Below, piece by piece: positions 1 through 5,111 of a stretch of 6,596 nt of DNA. The position numbers and the translations under genes were made by a program. Below the pieces are notes generated by a model. That model had not been told where the DNA came from. It made no database searches and worked only from the letters and a program-made list of their open reading frames with translations. This DNA comes from an uncultured Pseudomonadota bacterium (GTDB taxonomy: Bacteria > Pseudomonadota > Gammaproteobacteria > Burkholderiales > Eutrophovitaceae), in the NCBI GenBank assembly GCA_913057845.1, contig CAJXPC010000100.1, positions 1-6,596 on the forward strand, in the 5' to 3' direction. Within the stretch, counting starts at the first letter, position 1. Each line of letters opens with the position of its first letter.

Positions 1-12
1 ACAACGTTTCAC

Positions 13-243
13 TTACTTGCAACACTCAGTTATCTGGGTAAATGGTAACCGGCTGTGGTAAAGATTTTTATCCTCGCTGCCCTTTGCAGCAAAATAAAGC
101 ATATCATGATTGCTATGCTGACTATGAGGGTAAGTGGTTTTGACCGATATGATACAGTCTAAACGGTTGAAAATATCTACCAGACGGGCTTGTTCGGCTT
201 CAATAACGCAATCGAATATTGTGGGCGGAAAACTCAGAGAAAT
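13..243 (-). other. Start-less open frame, possible gene remnant
   Basis: On the minus strand 76 codons stay open between a TGA at 244-246 and a TAA at 13-15. The frame has no ATG, GTG or TTG start until an internal ATG far downstream. The conceptual product is fairly protein-like in the middle (EAEQARLVDIFNRLDCII) and ends in ECCK. I recognise no family. It could be the 3' remnant of a gene whose start was lost when the region upstream of the pseudoazurin was rearranged. It could equally be a chance open stretch, since 76 open codons are not rare over six frames. On the + strand positions 1-218 show no convincing coding end and no clear promoter. A small hairpin (GCTGC, 76-80, with GCAGC, 86-90) has no T-tract after it. 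Confidence 0.2.
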
Positions 244-287
244 TCACCGACGGCTTACAGCCACTGACTAAATCGAAAGGTAAAAAG

Positions 288-731
288 ATGAAATATTCAA
301 AATTTGCAATTGTTAGTTTCAGCACTCTTTTGATGTCTTCGGCATTCGCCGAAACCTTCGAAGTTAAAATGTTAAATTCTGGTACAGATGGGGTCATGGT
401 TTTTGAGCCCGCGGTTTTGAAAGTTAATACCGGTGATACGGTCGTCTTCAAATCGACGAACCCGGGGCATAATTCAGCGTCCATCGCAGGCATGATTCCT
501 GAAGGAGCAGAGGGCTGGAGCGGAGGAATGAGCCAAGATGTATCGGTCACTTTGGATCAAGAGGGAGTATATGTTTACCAATGCACTCCTCATATGATGA
601 TGGCTATGGTAGGTGTAATTCAGGTGGGCGAGGCCATTAATTTAGACGATATAAAGCCGGCTGCTGCTACCGCGAAGGCAGGATTTATGATGGCTGAAGA
701 TAGGTTAGACGTCTATCTTAGCGAGCTTTAG
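288..731 (+). CDS. Pseudoazurin, periplasmic type 1 (blue) copper protein
   Basis: This 147-residue protein is a small cupredoxin that carries single electrons in the periplasm. In other bacteria pseudoazurins donate to copper nitrite reductase (NirK), cd1 nitrite reductase or nitrous oxide reductase. Residues 1-21 form a signal peptide with a Lys-containing N-terminus, a hydrophobic core and cleavage after A-F-A. The mature chain of 126 residues has all four type 1 copper ligands: His61 (NPGHN), Cys99 and His102 (CTPH) and Met107 (AMVG). Minus the 21-residue leader these become 40, 78, 81 and 86, exactly the numbering of classical pseudoazurins. The start at 288 is preferred over an ATG at 219 because it gives the signal peptide and has AAAGG at 276-280, seven bases upstream. 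The ligand loop is unusually Met-rich (H-M-M-M-A-M), where relatives usually have Tyr-Gly-Met-Gly. No nitrite reductase or other redox partner is nearby, so the electron acceptor is unknown. Confidence 0.95.
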   Translation: MKYSKFAIVSFSTLLMSSAFAETFEVKMLNSGTDGVMVFEPAVLKVNTGDTVVFKSTNPGHNSASIAGMIPEGAEGWSGGMSQDVSVTLDQEGVYVYQCTPHMMMAMVGVIQVGEAINLDDIKPAAATAKAGFMMAEDRLDVYLSEL

Positions 732-932
732 ATTTACAGACCTACTTCTCACTCATTAAGAAAACTTTTTATTTTCATTAGCTGCCCGTCGCTATCTCGT
801 CGTGGGCAGATGATGAGGTTTTCTAGCTCGGCAGTGAACGCAAATTCATCAGTTCACTTGTCGTGCAGCTAGCCCTTTCAGAGTAAAAGAGTGTTCGAGC
901 GGCCTATTCTAAAAGCAAAATACTTTCATGGG

Positions 933-960
933 TTTGCATGAATGTGCGCAGCAGTATAAA
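933..960 (+). promoter_or_regulatory. Possible promoter of the P19-like gene
   Basis: TTTGCA (933-938) and TATAAA (955-960) are separated by 16 bases and lie about 55 bases before the start codon at 1016. The -35 match is mediocre. I see no convincing Fur-type operator here. The rest of the 284-base gap between the two genes holds only an inverted repeat, CTGCCC (782-787) with GGGCAG (804-809), which lacks a T-tract and is not a clear terminator. Confidence 0.25.
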
Positions 961-1015
961 CAGGATTTTGTAGTTGCATTTGAGGCAAGATACGGTCAAT
1001 TTGAAGGATGCTCGC

Positions 1016-1561
1016 ATGCGTAAGACAATTTTAGGATTCATATTATCACTCCCGCTGTTCGCTGCCGCAGCTGATCTGCCCGAAATGGTTATTGGAAAGG
1101 AAAAGACTGAACCAGGTATTTCGCTTACATTTGAAGGCGCAATTAAAGACGACGTGCAGCCAAGTCAAACGTTCGGCTTGGAGTCGGAATCAGACATCCA
1201 TATAGAAGTTATTGCCACGTGGAATGAGTTTGCCCCACGAGGCGCTGTGGTTGGTGGATTCGTGCCCTATCTAGACATAACCGCAGTAATTAAGAATCAG
1301 GATTCTGCTGAAGAGATTCTTGTTCGTTTGGATCCTCATCTTAATTTGTCCGATAATTTTCATTATGCGCGCAACACCAAGTTGCCCGGCGCTAGAGACG
1401 GTGTATATACAGTCACTTTTTCTGTAAACGGGCCAGAGCCGTCAATGGTAGGGCTGCACTATGATTGGCGAGTTGAAGTTGGTGATAGCTTACTCGATGG
1501 AGAAACTTTTGAATTCACAGATCTCGACTTCTCCCAAATTGCAGGGTCGCGTCGCCGTTGA
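1016..1561 (+). CDS. P19/FetP/Tp34-family periplasmic metal-binding protein
   Basis: This 181-residue protein fits the family of C. jejuni P19, E. coli FetP and T. pallidum Tp34. These are periplasmic dimers with an immunoglobulin-like fold that bind copper and iron and assist ferrous iron uptake, often with an FTR1-type permease. Residues 1 to about 19 are a signal peptide ending in a run of Ala. The mature part opens with the family-typical segment EMVIGKE. It then shows S-D-I-H-I-E (His62, Glu64, matching the H-x-E metal ligands), G-F-V-P-Y-L-D-I (81-88), N-F-H-Y (His116) and G-L-H-Y-D (His148). The Met ligand of P19/FetP, seven residues before the second His, appears to be replaced: the D-P-H segment puts His108 eight residues before His116. 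The start at 1016 is preferred over the in-frame ATG at 974 because GAAGGA lies at 1003-1008 and the signal peptide then begins directly. No FTR1 gene is adjacent. The family call is firm; the metal preference is not. Confidence 0.82.
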   Translation: MRKTILGFILSLPLFAAAADLPEMVIGKEKTEPGISLTFEGAIKDDVQPSQTFGLESESDIHIEVIATWNEFAPRGAVVGGFVPYLDITAVIKNQDSAEEILVRLDPHLNLSDNFHYARNTKLPGARDGVYTVTFSVNGPEPSMVGLHYDWRVEVGDSLLDGETFEFTDLDFSQIAGSRRR

Positions 1562-1579
1562 TGGGCGATGAATGCTCAC

Positions 1580-1604
1580 AGTTTAAATACAACTTTAAAC
1601 TTTT
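1580..1604 (+). terminator. Weak AT-rich hairpin terminator after the P19-like gene
   Basis: AGTTTAAA (1580-1587) pairs perfectly with TTTAAACT (1594-1601) around a 6-base loop, and the T-tract runs 1601-1604. It begins 18 bases after the stop codon. The stem holds only two G-C/C-G pairs and the T-run is short, so termination would be weak. Confidence 0.35.
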
Positions 1605-1627
1605 ATCCAATCCTCTACATAACATAT

Positions 1628-1646
1628 GGTCCTGATTTTTAGGACC
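1628..1646. repeat. Small inverted repeat near the host/element boundary
   Basis: GGTCCT (1628-1633) and AGGACC (1641-1646) form a perfect 6-bp stem around a 7-base loop, without a T-tract after it. The bases between here and 1729 contain nothing else I can identify. This stretch probably holds the junction between host DNA and the phage-type remnant that follows. Confidence 0.3.
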
Positions 1647-1729
1647 GAGTCTGTGGCACCGGGTGGGTTAAGTAAATAAGCGCTTCTGAATCTGTCGGAT
1701 TTCGAACCCCACGCAAAAGCTGTGGTTAG

Positions 1730-2837
1730 ATGATTGTGGATCGCCATGGGTTCGTGTCTGCTGTTGTTAACACTTTAGAAACCGATCCCGCGGGAGTCCT
1801 AATGGATTTGTCTGGTGCTTTGGGTACTGCTGGTAAGGTCGCAAAGGGCGGGGCTTATCAAAAGCAGGAGATACACCCTCTAAGGCAGGCAATGCGATAG
1901 ATCAAATTAACGTTGGGGACATTCCTTGAGCGGAATAGTTGGTGCAGCGATTCCAGCTAGTGTTACAGAGGGGCCCGATCAAAATGCAATGAAACTTAGC
2001 ATCCGGATGACTCCTGATCAAAACAGATCAGTGCCTAGAATAGCGACTGGACAAGAAGTAACGCCAACGGATTCTGGTGTCAAAAAGCGCAACTCGCTTA
2101 TTGGTCAATCCGGATCTCGCATTGATAGGGCTATAGCCCAAGCGACTGATTCTGGTCGATCAGTTGATGCCACCGTTTTGTTTGATGACCTGGCAGCAAT
2201 GGAGAGTAAAATTCTTGAGGGTGGATCAATTGACAGATTTGGTGATTTAGAAGAGGTAGCCAAAGTTCGAGAAAGATTAGCGGCTTCGCTGTATGGAAGA
2301 AAAGTCACTGATATTGATGCGGACACCCCGGCAAAACCACTTACCGCCAGCGAGCTTCAGGCAATTAAACGAGACGCATACTCTCGGGCAGATTATATTA
2401 CCGAAAACAAGCAGACGGATTTGGCGAATCAGGCTGTTGGCTCAAGCGCGAGAAAAGCTGTTGAGAGTGTGAGCTCACCGGAAGTGGGTCGCCTAAATCG
2501 TGAATTTGGAAAACTATTAGACTTACAACAGCCGTTGCAAAGATCTGCTAATAGAATTGGTAATCGTAATCTACTCAGCTTACCGCAAGTGATAGGCGCG
2601 TCGGCAGGGTCAGCAGCGGGTGTGCCAGGGGGTCTAATGGGTTTGATAGTAGGCTCGGCAATCAATCCACAGAATCAAGCCAGAGCGGGAATAGGTGTTG
2701 AGAGAATGCGCCAAGTATCTAAGAACCCGGTGCAATCGTTAATGAGCCCAGCGCCTTTTAGAGCACCGCTAAGAGCAGGAGCATACTCAGGTCGTATGAC
2801 TGAGGGTTTGCAGAGAAGGGGATTGCTTTCTAGATAA
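1730..2837 (+). pseudogene. Broken phage-type protein gene (two frameshifts), prophage remnant
   Basis: The long open part (1926-2837) encodes about 303 residues with no ATG or ribosome binding site at its start. Reading upstream shows why. The frame from the ATG at 1730 (M-I-V-D-R-H-G, then LMDLSGALGTAGKVAK) continues as A-G-D-T-P-S-K-A-G-N-A-I-D in a second frame after about 1860-1863, and enters the third frame at about 1924-1926 (D-I-P then L-S-G-I-V-G). Each switch is explained by one lost base, the first in an A-run. The rebuilt product is about 370 residues. It is rich in Ala, Gly, Ser and Arg, with charged helical stretches (LTASELQAIKRDAYSRADY) and a Gly/Ala hydrophobic segment (VIGASAGSAAG...GLMGLIVGSAI) near the C-terminus. 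This resembles C-terminal parts of large phage virion or ejected proteins, but I cannot name a family. There is no ribosome binding site before 1730, so the 5' end was probably truncated too. Its position just left of a tRNA attachment scar supports a prophage origin. Confidence 0.6.
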
Positions 2838-2855
2838 AGCAAAATCCTGAAAGCC

Positions 2856-2877
2856 GTGCCCCTTTTTGTGCCCCTTT
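2856..2877. repeat. Two direct repeats, candidate integrase arm-type sites
   Basis: GTGCCCCTTT occurs at 2856-2865 and again at 2868-2877, a 12-base period. Short tandem repeats near an attachment site are typical of arm-type binding sites of tyrosine integrases. These lie about 120 bases from the tRNA-Gly scar. The same 12-base period appears in the repeats before the integrase at 3616, though the repeat sequence differs, as expected for a different element. Confidence 0.4.
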
Positions 2878-2902
2878 CACAGTGTATCTGGATGATTCCT
2901 AA

Positions 2903-2976
2903 TGATGCGTTTATGATCCGATTGTAATAAAAAGCTATTAAACTCAACAGCTTGCAAACAGATCATAAAAGCATCA
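2903..2976. repeat. Long imperfect inverted repeat beside the tRNA-Gly scar
   Basis: The 16-base arm at 2903-2918 (TGATGCGTTTATGATC) is complementary to 2961-2976 (GATCATAAAAGCATCA) at 15 of 16 positions. The 42-base centre contains a second inverted repeat, AAGCT (2932-2936) with AGCTT (2949-2953). No T-tract follows on either strand, so it is not a usual terminator. It ends 20 bases before the attachment scar and probably belongs to the terminal arm of the element, for example as a site for integrase or accessory factors. That role is inferred. Confidence 0.5.
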
Positions 2977-2996
2977 AAAGCCCTCAAATACCTACA

Positions 2997-3027
2997 GTCG
3001 CGAGTTCGAATCTCGTTTCCCGCTCCA
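2997..3027 (+). other. tRNA-Gly(GCC) 3' end, attachment-site (att) scar
   Basis: These 31 bases match the last part of a bacterial tRNA-Gly(GCC). The T-arm is GCGAG-TTCGAAT-CTCGT, followed by the acceptor 3' strand TTCCCGC, discriminator T and CCA (3025-3027). It differs from the E. coli glyW 3' end, as I recall it, at one T-loop base. No matching D-arm, anticodon arm or 5' acceptor strand (GCGGGAA) lies upstream: 2941-2996 is unrelated AT-rich sequence. A truncated 3' tRNA copy with T-arm and acceptor is the usual product of tyrosine-integrase insertion into a tRNA gene. The following tRNA-Cys and tRNA-Leu complete the gammaproteobacterial Gly-Cys-Leu order, so this side of the scar is the host chromosome. 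The intact tRNA-Gly would lie at the other end of the element, outside the window, or be lost. Confidence 0.8.
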
Positions 3028-3120
3028 ATCTCTTTTCTCTCCCTGTGAAATAGTTGACGCAATATGCTGCGTTTCATTCATACGGGTTTGAATTAGTAAT
3101 CGTGCTTTAGCAGAAAAAGA

Positions 3121-3149
3121 ATGCCTCACGGGGCGTGGTTTGCTATAGT
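3121..3149 (+). promoter_or_regulatory. Promoter of the tRNA-Cys/tRNA-Leu unit
   Basis: TATAGT at 3144-3149 is preceded by TGC, giving an extended -10 element. A weak -35 (ATGCCT, 3121-3126) is 17 bases upstream. The bases after the -10 are G+C-rich (TCGGCCACGC), as in stringently controlled stable-RNA promoters. Transcription would begin near 3156, about 20 bases before tRNA-Cys. A perfect inverted repeat, GCGTGG (3133-3138) with CCACGC (3154-3159), flanks the -10. A local promoter means that Cys and Leu tRNAs do not depend on transcription through the disrupted tRNA-Gly. Confidence 0.5.
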
Positions 3150-3174
3150 TCGGCCACGCATAAGAACGTGATCC

Positions 3175-3248
3175 GGCTGGGTGGCAGAGTGGTCATGCAG
3201 CGGACTGCAACTCCGTTAACGCCGGTTCGATTCCGACCCCAGCCTCCA
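3175..3248 (+). tRNA. tRNA-Cys(GCA)
   Basis: A complete 74-base cloverleaf. The acceptor strands GGCTGGG (3175-3181) and CCCAGCC (3238-3244) pair fully. The anticodon stem GCGGA/TCCGT holds loop CTGCAAC with anticodon GCA at 3207-3209. The T-arm carries GGTTCGATTCC. The discriminator is T (3245), the identity base of tRNA-Cys, and CCA is encoded at 3246-3248. It is the middle gene of the Gly-Cys-Leu order and is probably cotranscribed with tRNA-Leu 103 bases downstream. The spacer contains a hairpin, AGAGTC (3307-3312) with GACTCT (3321-3326), that could mark a processing site. Confidence 0.97.
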
Positions 3249-3351
3249 TTCACATTCTCTATGTTCCTGCAGCAGTTGCGATAAAACCGAGTTGCACGGT
3301 TTGCTAAGAGTCTCATTAATGACTCTACCCGCTTGGCAGTTCAAGCCCCCA

Positions 3352-3438
3352 GCCCGGGTGGCGAAATTGGTAGACGCAAGGGACTTAAAATCCCTCGCCT
3401 GAAAGGGCGTGCCGGTTCGATTCCGGCCCCGGGCACCA
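3352..3438 (+). tRNA. tRNA-Leu(UAA), integration target of the second element
   Basis: A complete 87-base class II tRNA. The acceptor strands GCCCGGG (3352-3358) and CCCGGGC (3428-3434) pair fully. The anticodon stem AGGGA/TCCCT holds loop CTTAAAA with anticodon TAA at 3386-3388, and a long variable arm follows (CGCCTGAAAGGGCG). The discriminator is A (3435) and CCA is encoded (3436-3438). The gene is intact and is followed at 178 bases by a same-strand P4-type integrase. This is the classic arrangement where the tRNA 3' end (about 3411-3438) is the left attachment site. No second copy of that 3' end is visible to the right, so the far end of the element is not in the window. Confidence 0.97.
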
Positions 3439-3526
3439 TTCAGCTATATACTCTTCTCTAATCAAAACCAAATAACCTGCCTGAGGCGCGATATACGCTT
3501 AATTTGCAGTGTTTATACCATACCCC

Positions 3527-3555
3527 TTGTCTAGAATTCCCTAAATCGATATATT
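3527..3555 (+). promoter_or_regulatory. Promoter of the integrase operon
   Basis: TTGTCT (3527-3532) and TATATT (3550-3555) are spaced by exactly 17 bases, a good sigma-70 match, which puts the transcription start near 3562. The three 12-base repeats at 3570-3605 would lie in the 5' untranslated region, so integrase bound there could repress its own transcription. The remaining sequence between tRNA-Leu and this promoter shows no other clear signal, and no terminator for the tRNA unit. Confidence 0.6.
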
Positions 3556-3569
3556 CTTATCTAGTATTT

Positions 3570-3605
3570 ATGTGTACAACCATGCGTACAACCATGTGTA
3601 CTACT
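3570..3605. repeat. Three tandem 12-bp repeats, candidate integrase-binding sites
   Basis: ATGTGTACAACC (3570-3581), ATGCGTACAACC (3582-3593) and ATGTGTACTACT (3594-3605) are perfectly tandem with a 12-base period. The core TGTGTAC is near-palindromic. They lie between the predicted transcription start and the integrase ribosome binding site, about 130 bases from the tRNA-Leu 3' end. This suits arm-type integrase sites that also allow autoregulation. Both roles are inferred. Confidence 0.65.
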
Positions 3606-3615
3606 GGAGAAGAGC

Positions 3616-4875
3616 ATGCCCGCAAGAGCATCGGAATTGACCGTTAGGCAACTCGAAGCAATTAAGCCGCCAAAACCTCCGTCCGACTTAAGAAAGGCGG
3701 TAGGCGGCGCGAATGGCCTGTGTATCAATATTAAGCCTAGCGGAAGCAGGTCTTGGTTGTTCCGCTACAGCTTTGCAGGCAAGCGACAAACTCCCATCGC
3801 ATTGGGTAGTTATTCTAGGGACGTTAATAGCCTTTCAGCAATGAGAGAAGTTGCCCGGGGTTTTAATAAGCTGATCAAAGAAGGTATAGACCCTAAGCTC
3901 CATCTTAAGGACAAGCAAAAAGCTGAGCTTTTCAAAAAGGCTCAAGGGATTACGTTTAAAGTAGTCGCGGAAGAATGGATCAAACACAAAAGTGGTGGCG
4001 AGTGGAAAACAGCTAGATCAGTATCTCGTGGACGCCAATATCTCTCTGACTATGCTTTGCCAGTTCTCGGCAACATGGCTGTTATCGATATCCAAGTCGA
4101 TGACATTCTTAAAGTGCTTAAGCCGATTTGGGAAACAAAAACACCTACTGCTGAAAGACTCAGAATTTATCTCCAAGCAATTATAGCGAGAGGACTCCAT
4201 AGCGCTAAAGCAATGAACCAAGCTAACGCAGCTGCTTGGAAAGATAATTTAGATTTTTATCTAAAAGCGCCGGGCGATGTTCATAAGACTAAACACCATC
4301 CTAGTGTGCCGTGGGAGGATATGCCACAGTTTATGAAGGCCCTGTATCAGTTCGACAACCCCAAGGGGTCTAGACCGGAAGCCCAATGTTTAGCTGTGGC
4401 TGTGTTATGCGGGACACGAAGCGGTGCTACTACTTTAATGGAATGGGATGAGGTCGATCTTGATAAACAGATTTGGACTGTTCCACCGACCAGTGACGAG
4501 AAGCAAAGACGAAAGTCAAAAGCATTAGCGTGGGAGATTCCTCTTAGCGAAGAAGCCATGCGAATTATTAAAGCGCAACCAAGGCTCGAGAGGACCACTA
4601 GGGTTTTTAACACTCTCGCAGGTGGCGAGATCTATGACATGGCTGCTATACCGCGTAATCTAGGCTTTGAGGGTGTAGCTCATGGTTTTAGGACTACCTT
4701 GCAAAACTGGGGCAAGGCTAATGGTTATCCGAAAGAAGTGAGAGACTTGTCGCTGCAGCATAAACAGACTACTGGGGTGGATGCAGCCTATGACACAGAA
4801 ATGTTGCTACCGCAGCGAACAAAGCTGATGAACGCTTATATGGAATACGTCATGAGTGAGGTGACTAAAGGATGA
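3616..4875 (+). CDS. P4-type tyrosine integrase
   Basis: This 419-residue site-specific recombinase should integrate and excise the element at the 3' end of tRNA-Leu. Residues 1 to about 95 form the DUF4102-type arm-binding domain (L-T-V-R-Q-L-E, then a W-L-F-R-Y core with I-A-L-G-S-Y and I-D-P-K). About 110-215 is the core-binding SAM-like domain, and about 230-419 the catalytic domain. The catalytic set looks complete: Arg268 in G-T-R-S-G, a Lys among 296-302, His356 and Arg359 in H-G-F-R, His382 in Q-H-K, and nucleophile Tyr392 in A-A-Y-D. The Arg box is unusual, with S-G-A where relatives have P-G-E. Length is typical. GGAG at 3606-3609 lies six bases before the ATG. The stop overlaps the next start (ATGA, 4872-4875), so the downstream small gene is probably translationally coupled. 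Confidence 0.95.
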   Translation: MPARASELTVRQLEAIKPPKPPSDLRKAVGGANGLCINIKPSGSRSWLFRYSFAGKRQTPIALGSYSRDVNSLSAMREVARGFNKLIKEGIDPKLHLKDKQKAELFKKAQGITFKVVAEEWIKHKSGGEWKTARSVSRGRQYLSDYALPVLGNMAVIDIQVDDILKVLKPIWETKTPTAERLRIYLQAIIARGLHSAKAMNQANAAAWKDNLDFYLKAPGDVHKTKHHPSVPWEDMPQFMKALYQFDNPKGSRPEAQCLAVAVLCGTRSGATTLMEWDEVDLDKQIWTVPPTSDEKQRRKSKALAWEIPLSEEAMRIIKAQPRLERTTRVFNTLAGGEIYDMAAIPRNLGFEGVAHGFRTTLQNWGKANGYPKEVRDLSLQHKQTTGVDAAYDTEMLLPQRTKLMNAYMEYVMSEVTKG

Positions 4876-5111
4876 AGCCGCATTTTATTGATCCCGCAAG
4901 ACTCAAGAGCCTGATTGAATCGGCAGAAGCAGACCTTGGTTTGTCATCCGATGTGGCTAAGAATTACGTCACTCAATATTTAAAAGAAGAGGGGATGCGT
5001 TACCAATTAGACTCAAAGAATAGTTCTTTTGTATGGCGCTTTGGTAAGCCACTTGCTGCCCCCAGTCTAAATCCTCAGCTGAATACTGCGTGTGAGGGGC
5101 AGACCACATGA
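4872..5111 (+). CDS. Small integrase-coupled protein, function unknown
   Basis: The 79-residue product is not recognised. It begins at an ATG that overlaps the integrase stop by four bases, and AAAGG sits directly before the start, so translation probably continues by reinitiation. Residues 7-40 look amphipathic and helical (ARLKSLIESAEADLGLS...VTQYLKEE). They are followed by an aromatic patch (SSFVWRFGKP, 51-60) and a polar tail. There is no signal peptide, membrane segment or obvious helix-turn-helix. Its own stop overlaps the next gene by ATGA (5108-5111). Position and coupling suggest a partner in recombination, such as a directionality or accessory factor, but this is guilt by association only. 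Confidence 0.75.
   Translation: MKPHFIDPARLKSLIESAEADLGLSSDVAKNYVTQYLKEEGMRYQLDSKNSSFVWRFGKPLAAPSLNPQLNTACEGQTT

Noticed and set aside
140..172. Possible FNR/CRP-type operator or -35 elements (TTGACC, TTGAAA) upstream of the pseudoazurin
   Set aside because: The second half-sites do not match and no -10 lies at proper spacing, so regulation cannot be claimed.
928..1023. 31-codon frame overlapping the start of the P19-like gene by 8 bases
   Set aside because: It has no ribosome binding site and overlaps the likely promoter; a leader peptide is possible but unsupported.
3306..3351. tRNA-like stretch before tRNA-Leu (a hairpin, then GTTCAAG as in a T-loop)
   Set aside because: The flanking bases do not pair into T-arm or acceptor stems, so it does not fold as a tRNA. 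A decayed copy cannot be excluded.
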